A stretch of 64,000 bases of DNA. Source: JAJEEA01 sp965243615. GTDB lineage: Bacteria > Acidobacteriota > Vicinamibacteria > Vicinamibacterales > UBA8438. The position numbers and the translations under genes were made by a program. The notes under the pieces were generated by a model. It searched no databases and was not told the DNA's origin. It saw nothing but the letters and a program-made list of their open reading frames with translations. This document shows, one piece after another, positions 52,486 through 61,258 of the stretch (position 1 is its first letter; every line of letters starts with the position of its first letter). The DNA lies in contig CBDEVO010000003.1 of the NCBI GenBank assembly GCA_965243615.1, positions 2,728,001 to 2,792,000 of the forward strand, read 5' to 3'.

Positions 52486-53873
52486 GATTCCGCTTCGGGC
52501 GCTTCGTCGAACAGTCCGCTCTGCTGCTCGGTCCCGGTCGCCGCGAGCCGGCTGATCTCGGGCCAGCTCTGCACCATCCCGTTGTACGCCAGCGCCTCGG
52601 CCGCCTGCTTCTTGCGCTCGCAGAGCGTGTATACGGCCATGCCGGGGCCGATGGCGGCCTGCGCGAGGTCGACGGGGGCGACGTTGCCGGTCTGTAGGAG
52701 GCGGAGGGCGGGCGGCAGCTCCGTGCGGAGAGCGGTCACGCACTCGCGGCGGGTGGCGGTGGGGGCGTCTTCCGGGCGGCGGCGGCGGCAGAGGAGCACG
52801 ATGCTGGAGGCGAGGGCGTTGGTACCCATGCCGATCATACGTCGATCCAGTTCAGTGCGCATCGGCCAAGTACCCGTGATCCCGAACCCGGATTGGATCA
52901 CGGCGTCAAGAAACGTCTCCCACCCAGTGCTGGCAGTACCAGAATCACGTTTCGTCTCTGATTGCTTGAAGGCGTAGTAGATCGTGACTGGGAATCCCGG
53001 ATGCGTCTGAACTGCCATCCGGCGAACCGCCGCCACCATGTCACTGAGAAAGAAAAGCTCTGCCGCTTCCTTGCCGCCGTGACGGTACGGGGTAGCGACC
53101 AACTCTTCGGCCTTCGGCACGGTCAGCGTTGCGAACAGGTCCGGGAACACCGACTTCAGTGAACGGCGCAGCCAGACGTAGAAGAAGTCGGACAGGTCGG
53201 CGTAGCCAATGTTGTCATAATATGGCGGATCGGTGGATATGACTCGTTTACATTCAGTTTTGCTCGCTTGCGCATCGTGCTGGAAGCTGTACCCATTCAC
53301 ATACGGATGCATCGAACTTTGTATCGAACCCAGGGCGGCACTTATGGAAGTTATTCCACCGAGAAAGTTCCCGCTAGAGTCGGCGTTCTGCGCGCACGCG
53401 CGCCGCCAACTCTGCCAGATCTCGACCCGCGCCTGGTCGAGCACGGTTTCGTTGGTCGTGCTCTTCCACTGCACGAGGTTCTCGATGATCTCGAACAGGC
53501 GCTCGCGCTCCAGCTCGGCTGCCATGTCGGCCAGCGTGGGCGCCGAGCCCCGGGCTCCCTCGGCCGGCGCCCCGGCCGGTCTGCCCTCGAGCTCTGCCCG
53601 ACGCTGGCGGACGCGCCGCTCTGCCGCCCGGCGGGTCTCCCGGTCCGACAGCAGCACGTCGACGTACTCTGCCGGGTCGTCCACCAGTTGCGCGAAGATC
53701 ACCGCCCGCGCCGCCGCCAGCGGGCGGCGCGCCCACCACAGGTGGAGCGTCGACGGGTGCCCGTGACGGATGGACTTCTCCCGCGCCGCCGCCGCATTGA
53801 TGGCGTCGAGCGGCAGAGCCACCTCGATCAACCTCCTGCGCTCGCCGCCCGCTGTCTGCGGATCAACAATCAT
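52482..53873 (-). CDS. DUF1156-type adenine DNA methylase, lacking its cofactor-binding core
   Basis: The 463-codon frame starts with the DUF1156 signature (LIEVALPLDAINAAAAREKS, RHGHPSTLHLWWARRPLAAA) and ends with the catalytic motif IV region STDPPYYDNIGYADLSDFFY and QTHPGFPVTIYYAFKQSETK. Between SWRRACAQNAD and SSGNFLGGITSISAAL, the domain with motif I (DPFAGGG) that binds S-adenosylmethionine is absent. Intact relatives are about 900-1,000 residues, so roughly half is missing, although the frame stayed open. Methylation activity is unlikely. In related systems this enzyme marks host DNA while DUF499 and helicase proteins restrict; loss of the marker beside decayed restriction genes is consistent. 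Confidence 0.82.
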   Translation of the reverse strand: MIVDPQTAGGERRRLIEVALPLDAINAAAAREKSIRHGHPSTLHLWWARRPLAAARAVIFAQLVDDPAEYVDVLLSDRETRRAAERRVRQRRAELEGRPAGAPAEGARGSAPTLADMAAELERERLFEIIENLVQWKSTTNETVLDQARVEIWQSWRRACAQNADSSGNFLGGITSISAALGSIQSSMHPYVNGYSFQHDAQASKTECKRVISTDPPYYDNIGYADLSDFFYVWLRRSLKSVFPDLFATLTVPKAEELVATPYRHGGKEAAELFFLSDMVAAVRRMAVQTHPGFPVTIYYAFKQSETKRDSGTASTGWETFLDAVIQSGFGITGTWPMRTELDRRMIGMGTNALASSIVLLCRRRRPEDAPTATRRECVTALRTELPPALRLLQTGNVAPVDLAQAAIGPGMAVYTLCERKKQAAEALAYNGMVQSWPEISRLAATGTEQQSGLFDEAPEAES

Positions 53874-53976
53874 CGGACATCCTGATCACCTGCCCGATGG
53901 CGTTCCATGCCTGTCGCGCCGAGAGGGCGGGGCGTCGACGTCGCCAGCCGACCGAGCGTGGGCCGGCCCCCGGGTG

Positions 53977-54417
53977 TCACCACCCTCCCATCGGGTCGAG
54001 GACCGTGAGGAACGGGAATCGGCGGAAATCCACGTCGCGGGTGCAGATGCGGCTGACGCCGTGCTCGCGCATCAGCACCGCCGTGTGCACGTCGTGCATC
54101 ACGTTGCCGCGGAGGTCCGGCAACTCGGCCAGGGTCTGCGTCAGCACCGCGGCGTGCCGCGGGGTCGCCGTCAGCACGTCGAACGCGGGTTCGGCGACCA
54201 GCGATTCGAGGTAGCCCCAAGCCGCCGCCGGAGTCCAGGGAAACGCCGGCGCGCGCGGGTGCGTGGTCACCCGCAAGAACTCATAGCAGATGCCCCACGT
54301 GACGAACGCAGGCGACGCATCGCGGCGGGCCTGCGACACGCGGGCGCGGCAGCGGGCATGGAACGGCGAATCCGCGTCGGCCGCGTACACCAGCACGTTC
54401 GTGTCGAACAGAAGCAC
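53977..54417 (-). CDS. vapC: PIN-domain ribonuclease toxin (VapC type)
   Basis: A 146-residue PIN-domain protein. MLLFDTNVLVYAADADSPFH holds the first catalytic Asp, TWGICYEFLRVTTHPRAPAF the conserved Glu, and VMHDVHTAVLMREHGVSRIC with TRDVDFRRFPFLTVLDP the last acidic residues. It is full length and shows no defect. VapC toxins cut tRNA or other RNA. The GTG at 54417 follows the antitoxin TGA without a gap, as is usual for vapBC. It lies about 100 bases upstream of the methylase gene on the same strand, so it may be part of that transcript. Confidence 0.9.
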   Translation of the reverse strand: MLLFDTNVLVYAADADSPFHARCRARVSQARRDASPAFVTWGICYEFLRVTTHPRAPAFPWTPAAAWGYLESLVAEPAFDVLTATPRHAAVLTQTLAELPDLRGNVMHDVHTAVLMREHGVSRICTRDVDFRRFPFLTVLDPMGGW

Positions 54418-54654
54418 TCACTCGTCCTCTTCCATTGCCCGATACAGCGCGTCGCGGTCGGAAATGTCGACCAGGAATCCCCCGCTGTTCCAAGTGGGCA
54501 GTGGCGGTGGATCATCCCGTTCTGCCGCGACTTCCGGCGCGAGCACGAGGCGCAGTCCCGCCTCGACGAGGGCCGACATGGTCGTCCCCCGCCGCGCCGC
54601 CTCCTCACGGAGCCGCTGCATGACGGAATCGTCGATGTTCAGGGTGGTCTTCAT
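54418..54654 (-). CDS. Ribbon-helix-helix antitoxin
   Basis: A 78-residue antitoxin. MKTTLNIDDSVMQRLREEAA then RRGTTMSALVEAGLRLVL is a ribbon-helix-helix DNA-binding domain, followed by an acidic C-terminal arm (DISDRDALYRAMEEDE) that should occupy the PIN toxin. It is directly fused in position to the toxin gene (TGA then GTG). ATG at 54654 begins the beta strand; only a weak ribosome site is seen (GTATGG). It should repress its own promoter together with the toxin. The divergent integrase stub starts immediately on the other side. Confidence 0.85.
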   Translation of the reverse strand: MKTTLNIDDSVMQRLREEAARRGTTMSALVEAGLRLVLAPEVAAERDDPPPLPTWNSGGFLVDISDRDALYRAMEEDE

Positions 54655-54810
54655 ATGGCAAACCATACCACACCGCGAACCGGAGCCGCTGGGACCGACG
54701 GCGCGCCGTTCGAGGCCGTCGCCGAGGAGGTCTTCCGCCGCTACGGGCGCCACTGGAAGCCGAGTACCCTCACGGCGAACCGATCGTATCTGCGGAACCA
54801 GATCCTGAGG
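54655..54810 (+). pseudogene. Tyrosine recombinase N-terminal stub
   Basis: ATG at 54655 reads MANHTTPRTGAAGTDGAPFE, AVAEEVFRRYGRHWKPSTLT and ANRSYLRNQILR, the SAM-like core-binding start of phage-type integrases. Homology ends at about 54810, where the methylase fragment begins. Only 52 codons remain and the catalytic domain is absent. Confidence 0.75.
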
Positions 54811-54813
54811 CCA

Positions 54814-54990
54814 TGCGCCGTCTTGCGGAGCAAGCGCACCCCGGCTTTCCGTCACCATCTACTACGCGTTCAAGCAGTCTGAAACGAAGGGGGACTCCGG
54901 CACGGCGAGCACGGGATGGGAGACCTTCCTCAATGCAGTGATTCGGTCTGGATTCGGAATCACCGGCACGTGGCCGATGCGCACCGAGCG
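54814..54990 (+). pseudogene. Second, inverted copy of the DUF1156 methylase, fragment
   Basis: The plus strand encodes MRRLAEQAHPGF, then after a one-base loss VTIYYAFKQSETKGDSGTAS, TGWETFLNAVIRSGFGITGT and WPMRTERGARS. This matches the methylase at 52482-53873 (about its residues 280-345) nearly residue for residue but lies in the opposite orientation. It is fused to the integrase stub. A second copy of the same methylase was therefore once here or was brought in by recombination. Confidence 0.82.
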
Positions 54991-55429
54991 GGGCGCTCGT
55001 TCTGCGGCCGTCGCCGCGCTCAAAGGTCAGCAGGATGTGCTCGTGACGGTGCTGATCGTTGCGGCGCCGGCTGGGCTCGTGTCGCGGCCATGCCCGGCGC
55101 GCCGCGCCCAGGTTGCCGTTCCGGCACGTGCGGCGGCCGGGGTCGCCAGTTGGGCCGATGGCCGCATCCGTCGGCGGGCGCTGTCCACGGGCATGGACGG
55201 GGGCATTCGGTCCGTCGGATGGGCGGCGTAGTCGTCGGGCCGCTGGCACCGGCCGCCCCGCGGGCGCTGTTTGGCCGGCCGAGCACTCCGGGCAAGTCGA
55301 GCGGCGGGTGTGGCGCGCAGATTGACGACATCGGTGGCTGGCGGAGGGGGCGCGTCGTGGCGCGGAATCCACGCCGGACGTTGGTTGAGCCGGAGCGGGA
55401 ATCGCGGCCGTGGAGCAGTATTGCCCGCG
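54991..55429. other. Unassigned stretch after the methylase fragment
   Basis: About 440 bases. The frame of the methylase fragment stays open to about 55231 but no longer resembles the family (Ala/Arg/Pro-rich). I see no gene, RNA or repeat that I can support. It separates the fragment from the converging AAA/nuclease gene. Confidence 0.4.
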
Positions 55430-57025
55430 TCAGACCCGTTCGACCTCGAACGAGGCCAGGTTGCGCGTCTCCCGGCTGAACTCCACCGCCACCAGGTGGA
55501 CGGGCCGGCCTGTGCCGCGGTGCTTGTCGGCGTAGCCCTTTTTCTTCAACTGCGCCATCGCCGCGCCCTCGGCGACCCGCTCCACTACCTTGAACTCGAA
55601 CAGGTAGACGCCGCCGGCGAGGCGAACCGTCATGTCGACGCGCCCGCGGCTGTCGCTGTCCTCGACGGTCACGTCGAGCCCCAGCGCCGCGAAGTGCGAG
55701 TAGAAGACGCTGGCGTAGTAGCCCTCGTAGCGGGCGATGTCGTTGTTCGTATGCCACTCGTAGGGGATGCCGGCGAAGAACGCCCGGAGCAGCTCCTCCA
55801 CGGCGGCGAAGTCGCCGGCCTGCAGCAGGCGGCGCAGCCGGTCGCCCTGGGCCAGCCGGCGCGACGCCGCCGGCACCAGGGCGCTCAGGAGACTTCGGTT
55901 CAGGCTCTGCCGCACCTCTCGGTTGGGGTAGCCCAGCCGGTAGAGGAGCTCCCCGTCGATGTCCTCCGCGTCGAGAATCGTCAGGTAGCCGGTCTGGAAG
56001 AGCAGGGCCTCGGGGGCGATGTCGTCCACGTCGAAGGCGGACAGCAGCTCGTCGCCGGCGCGCATGCCGTCGAGCTGGGTCGAGCCGACGCCGCGCGCGA
56101 GCAGCGTTTTCACCAGGAACGTCGGCGTGCCGGTCTCGAACCACCAGGCCCCGAACCGGCGGCGGCGAAAGAGCAGCAGCACGTCGAAGGGGTTGTAGAC
56201 CTTCTGCTCGCCGAGCCAGGCGTAGCCGTTGTACCACTCGCGGATGCGGTCCCGGTCGAGACCCGGCAGCTCCGGTGCGAAGACCGTGTCGAGGTCGGCG
56301 TCGGTGTAGCCGCAGATGGTCGAGTACTCGGGCTCGAGGGTGATGTCGACGAGGTTGTTCAGGCCCGAGAACAGGCTGACCTTGGAGAACTTGCTCACAC
56401 CCGTGAGCAGGGTGAACTTGACGTGCGCGTCGGCGAACTTGATGGTCGAATACAGCCCGTGCAGGTAGTCGCGGTTCTCCCGGGCGACCTCCGGTTTCTC
56501 CAGCGCGTCGAGAATCGGCTTGTCGTACTCGTCGACCAGCACGACGACGCGCTGGCCGGCGCGTTCGCGCAACGCCGCGATGAGATGGCGGAAGCGCTCC
56601 GGTGCGGTGGGGTCATGCGAACCGACGCCTGTCGGCTGTTCGATGGCGGCCAGCTCTTCGATGGCGGCCAACTGTGCCATCAGGCTCGTGTGCAGGTAGC
56701 CCGGCTCGGCGAAGTGGCCGCTGCTGAAGTCGAGGCGCAGCACGGGATGGCGCACCGACCAGTCCCAGCCGTCGTGGACGTCCAGCCCGACGAACAGCGC
56801 CTCGTTGCCCTCGAACAGCTCCTTCAGCGTGTCCAGGAACAGGCTCTTGCCGAAGCGCCGGGGTCGCGACAGGAAGTAGTGCTTGCCCTCGTCCACGAGG
56901 CGGCGGATGAACGCGGTCTTGTCGACGTAGTAGCAGTCGTCCTCGCGAATCTCACGGAGATTCTGGATGCCGGTCGGCAGCTTGCGCCTCGGCCGCTCCT
57001 GCTTCGCCGACATGCTCACCTTCAT
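55430..57025 (-). CDS. DUF1703-type AAA-ATPase-like/PD-(D/E)XK protein
   Basis: A 531-residue protein of the AAA-ATPase_like plus PD-(D/E)XK (DUF1703) family. N-terminal signature: LPTGIQNLREIREDDCYYVD, Walker A-like YFLSRPRRFGKSLFLDTLKE, Walker B-like RVVVLVDEYDKPILDALEKP and LLTGVSKFSKVSLFSGLNNL. C-terminal nuclease-like part: SDSRGRVDMTVRLAGGVYLF then EFKVVERVAEG, with the D...ExK triad. These proteins are abundant and highly duplicated in Bacteroidetes and others; their role is uncertain, possibly mobile-element related. ATG at 57025 or 57013 is the start. It looks complete. Confidence 0.88.
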   Translation of the reverse strand: MKVSMSAKQERPRRKLPTGIQNLREIREDDCYYVDKTAFIRRLVDEGKHYFLSRPRRFGKSLFLDTLKELFEGNEALFVGLDVHDGWDWSVRHPVLRLDFSSGHFAEPGYLHTSLMAQLAAIEELAAIEQPTGVGSHDPTAPERFRHLIAALRERAGQRVVVLVDEYDKPILDALEKPEVARENRDYLHGLYSTIKFADAHVKFTLLTGVSKFSKVSLFSGLNNLVDITLEPEYSTICGYTDADLDTVFAPELPGLDRDRIREWYNGYAWLGEQKVYNPFDVLLLFRRRRFGAWWFETGTPTFLVKTLLARGVGSTQLDGMRAGDELLSAFDVDDIAPEALLFQTGYLTILDAEDIDGELLYRLGYPNREVRQSLNRSLLSALVPAASRRLAQGDRLRRLLQAGDFAAVEELLRAFFAGIPYEWHTNNDIARYEGYYASVFYSHFAALGLDVTVEDSDSRGRVDMTVRLAGGVYLFEFKVVERVAEGAAMAQLKKKGYADKHRGTGRPVHLVAVEFSRETRNLASFEVERV

Positions 57026-57228
57026 CCTCGCGAGGTTGTGGACGCTTCGCCGGTATCGCGGCCACCGTTCCATTCTAGCCGGCCCTTGCGGTGGTCGCGC
57101 CGGGATGCACGGCGCAGGCCGATTCGCGGCGCGGCCCACCGGGGAGAGCGCGCGGACGACAGACGACCGTTTCCCGTTCTCCCTCCGTCGGGCGCGGCCG
57201 CGGCCGGCGACCCGGTGACTCGGGAGCG

Positions 57229-57595
57229 CTACCCGCGTTTCAGTGCAGCCAGGACATCGGTCAGGGCCGCCAGGCCGATCGCCTCGACGCCGCCGCCCAT
57301 CGGATAACGCTCCCCACCGGAATAGACGAGGAACGTCCGGTCCGGGCGCAGATCGTCCCGGGCGATTCGCAGTCCCCTCTCGACCTTGGGCGCGGATGCC
57401 CGCTTGATCTCGATCGCCCAGAGCCGGCCGCCGGGCAGCTCGAGCACCAGCTTCGCCAGATCCGCGGGGTCCTCCAGATCGAGCCGGCCCGCGCGCCAGC
57501 GTCGTCTTGCCGACCTGCCGCGGCCCTATCAGCGCCACGGCAGGAAACCGGCGAAGACGGGCGGCGATGGTCGCCTCGAGGGTCCTGGGAATCAC
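57229..57595 (-). pseudogene. AAA_14/DUF4143 ATPase with internal deletion
   Basis: GTG at 57595 starts IPRTLEATIAARLRRFPAVA then LIGPRQVGKTTLARGPARSG, the Walker A end of AAA_14 ATPases. The frame then shifts and the sequence is already at the DUF4143 C-terminus: LVLELPGGRLWAIEIKRASA, PKVERGLRIARDDLRPDRTF and LVYSGGERYPMGGGVEAIGL. Normal proteins are about 380-420 residues; here about 120 codons remain. Two-thirds of the gene is missing and the ends are joined out of frame. Confidence 0.8.
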
Positions 57596-57634
57596 CTTGC
57601 AATCCGGGACAAGAAGTCCGTAATTGCAAGGTTG

Positions 57635-59599
57635 TCACGGCGTCGCGAACGCCGCGAGCTCCTGGCTGGCCCCCGAGCCGGTGGCGATGAGCACGAACTG
57701 ACGGCCCGATTCCGTGCGGTAGGTCATCGGGGTCGCGGTCGAGCGCTCGGTGAGGGGCGCCGACCAGACCTCGCGACCGGTGGTCTTGTCGAAGGCGTAG
57801 AGCGCGTCCTCCCCGCCTCCGGCGAAGACGAGGCCGCCGCGGGTGACGATGGCGCCCGGCGCCCCGGGGGTGCCCAGCCGCTCCGGCAGGCCGAGGTCAC
57901 GCAGGGCGGAATGCGCACGCAGGCGGTCGCTCCCCCGGCCGAAGGGGACCCGCCAGGCGATGTCGCCCGCGTTCAGGTCCACCGCGACGAGGTAGGCGTA
58001 GGGCGGCTTGTTGAGGGGGATGCCGCCCTCGAAGGTGGCGCGGCCGCCGAGGTCGGCGTCGTAGCCGACGTAGTCGGGGTCGGTGGCGTCGGCGAAGGGG
58101 TTGTTGGTCGTCTCCGGGTCGAACTTCACCAGCCGCTGCACGCCGGCCACGTTCGACGACTTCACGTAGAGCATCCCCGTCTCGGGGTCGAACGCCCCGC
58201 CGCCCCAGTTGGCGACGCCGCCGCCGCTCGGGCGCACGAGGGAGCCCTCGAGGCTGGGCGGCGTGTAGAGGGGGCCGGTGCGGAAGGCGTCCATCGCGGC
58301 CTGCGCGGCCGCCTCGAGCTCCGGGGTGAGGTCGAAGGCGTCGTCCGGCGCCATGCCGAGGGTGGGGAGCAGGGCCGGCGGGCGGGTCGGGAAGGGCTGG
58401 GTCGGTGACGTGCGCTCGCCGGGCACGTCGCTCTGCGGCACCTCGCGCTCCTCGATGGGCCAGACGGGCTCGCCGGTGACGCGGTCGAAGACGAAGACCA
58501 GCCCCTGCTTGGTGAGCTGGGTGACGGCCTCGATGCGCCGGCCGCCGACGGTGATGGGGGTCAGCATCGGCTGCGTGGGCAGGTCGTAGTCCCAGACGCC
58601 GTGATGGACGATCTGGAAGTGCCACGCCCGCTCGCCGGTGTTGGCGTCGAGCGCCACGAGACTCTCCGCGAAGAGGTTGTCGCCGAGCCGCTGGCCGCCG
58701 TAGTAGACGTTGGTGGGGTTGCCGACGGGCAGGAACACCAGCTCGCGCGCCTCGTCGACGGTCACCCCGGCCCAGACGTTGGTGGCGCCCATGTGGCGCC
58801 ACGCCTCGTTCTCCCACGTCTGGCTGCCGAACTCGCCCTCCTGGGGAATGGTGTGGAAGCTCCAGACGAGGGAGCCGGTGCGGGCGTCGTAGGCGCGCAC
58901 GTCGCCAGGCGGGGCGCGCCGGTAGATGACGCGGTCGCCGACGGCGCTGCCGACGATCACCAGGTCCTTGTACATGACCGGCGCCGCGTTGAACTCGAAG
59001 TGGCTGCGGTCGATGGGCCAGATGAGGTCCCGGCTCAGGTCGACCACGCCGCCGTCGCCGAACGACGGCACTACCTCGCCGGTCGCCGCGTCGATGGAGA
59101 ACAGGCGGTGGCGGCTCGCAAGGAAGATGCGCAGGTCTTCGCCGTCGCGCCACATCGTCACCCCGCGGTGCCGGAAGCCGCCGCCGAGGGCGGGCATGCC
59201 ATCGGCGTAGGCGCGGGGGTCGAAGACCCAGCGCTCGGCCCCGGTCTCGGCGTCGAGGGCGGCGACGCGATTGTAGTTGGAGCTGACGTAGACGGTGTCG
59301 TCGAGCATGATCGGGGTGCTGGTGAAGCTCCCCGGGATGGTGCCGAACTCCTGCCGCGGCCGGTCCGCGGGTCGCCACGTCCACGCCGCCTCGAGCCGGT
59401 CGACGGTGTCCGGGGTCAGGGTGTCGGCGGCCGAGTAGCGCGTGTTCGCGGCGTCGCCGCCGACGTACGGCCACTCCACCGCCATAGCGGGGGCGGCCGG
59501 CTCCTGGGCGGCGACCTCCGGCGCGGCCGGTGGGAGCAACGCCAGCGCCGTTCCCACCAGGCAGACGAACGACCGCGTTCCGCGGCAGGGTTCGGTCAC
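57635..59599 (-). CDS. PQQ-dependent dehydrogenase, secreted quinoprotein
   Basis: A 654-residue exported enzyme: a signal region (CLVGTALALLPPAAPEVAAQ), then WPYVGGDAANTRYSAADTLT, the usual opening of quinoprotein dehydrogenases. Blades include VAALDAETGAERWVFDPRAY, LFSIDAATGEVVPSFGDGGV, VRAYDARTGSLVWSFHTIPQ and LVALDANTGERAWHFQIVHH with GVWDYDLPTQPMLTPI, a hallmark of glucose/alcohol-type quinoproteins. The late GGLVFAGGGEDALYAFDKTT is also typical. GTG at 59599 is chosen for the GAGGGGC site upstream and the signal sequence. It starts 2 bases after the stop of the metallo-hydrolase gene, so both are one operon. The substrate is unknown. Confidence 0.88.
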   Translation of the reverse strand: MTEPCRGTRSFVCLVGTALALLPPAAPEVAAQEPAAPAMAVEWPYVGGDAANTRYSAADTLTPDTVDRLEAAWTWRPADRPRQEFGTIPGSFTSTPIMLDDTVYVSSNYNRVAALDAETGAERWVFDPRAYADGMPALGGGFRHRGVTMWRDGEDLRIFLASRHRLFSIDAATGEVVPSFGDGGVVDLSRDLIWPIDRSHFEFNAAPVMYKDLVIVGSAVGDRVIYRRAPPGDVRAYDARTGSLVWSFHTIPQEGEFGSQTWENEAWRHMGATNVWAGVTVDEARELVFLPVGNPTNVYYGGQRLGDNLFAESLVALDANTGERAWHFQIVHHGVWDYDLPTQPMLTPITVGGRRIEAVTQLTKQGLVFVFDRVTGEPVWPIEEREVPQSDVPGERTSPTQPFPTRPPALLPTLGMAPDDAFDLTPELEAAAQAAMDAFRTGPLYTPPSLEGSLVRPSGGGVANWGGGAFDPETGMLYVKSSNVAGVQRLVKFDPETTNNPFADATDPDYVGYDADLGGRATFEGGIPLNKPPYAYLVAVDLNAGDIAWRVPFGRGSDRLRAHSALRDLGLPERLGTPGAPGAIVTRGGLVFAGGGEDALYAFDKTTGREVWSAPLTERSTATPMTYRTESGRQFVLIATGSGASQELAAFATP

Positions 59600-59601
59600 C
59601 G

Positions 59602-60549
59602 CTACCGCCCCTCGTAGATGAGGCCGACTATCTGCTCCACACGGCCCGCCGGCGCCTGGAAGTCGCGGTACTCCTCCGGCACCGAGTACGCGGCCACCGT
59701 CTCCTCGACGCTCTGCCCGGCCGCGGCCCCCGCCTGGGCGCGGGTCAGCAGGTCGTCGTAGAAGGCGGCGTAGTCCACGAGGTCGTCCCAGGTCAGGGGG
59801 TCGTCGTTGTGGCCGGGGATGATGACGTCGACGTCCTCGATGGCGTCGACCGCGTTCTTCAGGGTCTGGCCGAACTCCGTGGCGCTGCCGTTGGTGTTGT
59901 CGGCGTCGATGAACGGGAGCCCCTTGCGCGCCATCATGTCGCCGGTGTGCATGGCCCGGGCCCCGCGGAACACGACCCACGTGTCGCCGTCGGTGTGGCC
60001 CCGGCCGAAGTAGTAGAGGTCGATCTGGTCGGCCCCGCTGTAGAGCGAGGTCCGGGTCGCGAAGGTGATCTTCGGCAGGAAGCGCGCGTCGTCGCCGGTG
60101 AACGCCTCGCAGTTCTTGATGGACCCGCCCTGGTACCCGGCGCCGTCGTCGCAGTCCGTGCTCGCCATGTGCCCCGCGGTGTTCTCGTGCACCACGAAGT
60201 CGACGGTGTCGGGGAACTCGGTGTTGGCCCCGCTGTGGTCCCAGTGCGTATGGGTGTTGATGATCGTCGTCACCGGGTTGTCGGTGATGCGCGCCACCTC
60301 GGCCAGGATGTCCTCGCCGTAGCCCCGGATCTTCGTGTCGACCAGCGTCACCCCCGACGCGGTCACGAACACCGCGGTGTTCCCCCCGGTGCGCATGCCC
60401 TGCTCGGCCGGGTCGGACGTCAGCACGTAGAGGTTGTCCGCGAGCTCAAGGGTGCGGATGCCGAAGCGCTCCTGCCGCGCCTCGTTGGCCGCGACCGCGG
60501 TGAGGACGGCAACCGCCGTCAGCGTGGTCAGGCAAATCGTGCGTCTCAT
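59602..60549 (-). CDS. Secreted metallo-beta-lactamase-fold hydrolase
   Basis: A 315-residue exported MBL-fold enzyme: signal peptide LTTLTAVAVLTAVAANEARQ, then NLYVLTSDPAEQGMRTGGNT, the metal-binding motif VTTIINTHTHWDHSGANTEF, the second ligand set YYFGRGHTDGDTWVVFRGAR and AMHTGDMMARKG, and a final His in VDVIIPGHNDDPL. All ligands for two metal ions are present. ATG at 60549 begins the signal peptide. It is the first gene of an operon with the PQQ dehydrogenase. The shared export suggests both act on one small-molecule route in the periplasm. Confidence 0.88.
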   Translation of the reverse strand: MRRTICLTTLTAVAVLTAVAANEARQERFGIRTLELADNLYVLTSDPAEQGMRTGGNTAVFVTASGVTLVDTKIRGYGEDILAEVARITDNPVTTIINTHTHWDHSGANTEFPDTVDFVVHENTAGHMASTDCDDGAGYQGGSIKNCEAFTGDDARFLPKITFATRTSLYSGADQIDLYYFGRGHTDGDTWVVFRGARAMHTGDMMARKGLPFIDADNTNGSATEFGQTLKNAVDAIEDVDVIIPGHNDDPLTWDDLVDYAAFYDDLLTRAQAGAAAGQSVEETVAAYSVPEEYRDFQAPAGRVEQIVGLIYEGR

Positions 60550-60712
60550 TCTCGGCCTCCCCGGACCGGCCGCGCTCCCTTCGGCTCCTGCCGGCGGCGC
60601 CCCGGCCTCGTTGTCTTCGTTCGTGAACCGCGTTCTGCACGGCGAACCGTGCGCGGAATTGTATGCGGAATACAGCCGCTTCCGTGCCGTGTCGGAGCGC
60701 GCGGGGCCCTCG
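60550..60712. other. Intergenic region
   Basis: About 160 bases between the nuclease-like gene stop and the MBL gene start on the same strand. It should contain the promoter of the MBL/PQQ operon; no box is clear. Confidence 0.35.
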
Positions 60713-61258
60713 TCATGCCTCGAGCAGAGTTGCGAGCGAAACCCGAGTGCCGATGAACGTCCTGATTGTCAAGTTCCCGAAGTGCACGCTTCGGACCCGG
60801 CTGGCTGGCTTCGTCTTCACCGACTGCTTGTCGAGTCTCGGGCCTCCTCTCTCGGCCACGATGAAATAGCGCGTCGATATCGCCGTCGCCGCGCCGTCGC
60901 CCGACTCGACTTCGCAGACGGCCCGAAGATACGCCAGGAGCGGCGTGGACCTTCGCAACTGATCCCGTGGTCGAAGCTCTTCGCTGAGCGTCTTCTTGAG
61001 TTCGATGAAGAGCGCATGCAGGCGTTCCCCCGACTCGACCACCAGCAGGTAGTCGCAGACTCGCTTCCAGGGGCCGTCGCGGAGCCCGGGCGAATGACCG
61101 ATGCGCTCCAGGCGGATTGCCGCCGCGGTCGCCGGGGCATCCACGACGCGCACCTCCATGCGCGACTGCCCGTCGCGCAGCACAATGCCGCCGCCCGGGG
61201 CCGCGGACACCAGCTTGGTCGGCTTCAGGATGTTCGTCAGATCGGACGCCAGCGTCAT
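60713..61258 (-). CDS. Putative PD-(D/E)XK nuclease of an ATPase pair
   Basis: A 181-residue protein without a recognised family. RVCDYLLVVESGERLHALFI then ELKKTLSEELRPRDQLRRST gives the spacing of a PD-(D/E)XK nuclease core: Asp at the start of a strand, ExK (ELKK) on the next and a downstream Gln on a helix. RYFIVAERGGPRLDKQ could be the last strand. The ATG at 61258 overlaps the ATPase stop (ATGA), so the two are translated together. The likely role is cutting DNA or RNA when triggered by the ATPase; this is inference from fold pattern and gene pairing. Confidence 0.6.
   Translation of the reverse strand: MTLASDLTNILKPTKLVSAAPGGGIVLRDGQSRMEVRVVDAPATAAAIRLERIGHSPGLRDGPWKRVCDYLLVVESGERLHALFIELKKTLSEELRPRDQLRRSTPLLAYLRAVCEVESGDGAATAISTRYFIVAERGGPRLDKQSVKTKPASRVRSVHFGNLTIRTFIGTRVSLATLLEA

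Noticed and set aside
55020..56237. A 405-codon minus-strand frame overlapping the DUF1703-type gene
   Set aside because: It uses another frame of the same strand; the DUF1703-type frame carries all recognisable motifs.
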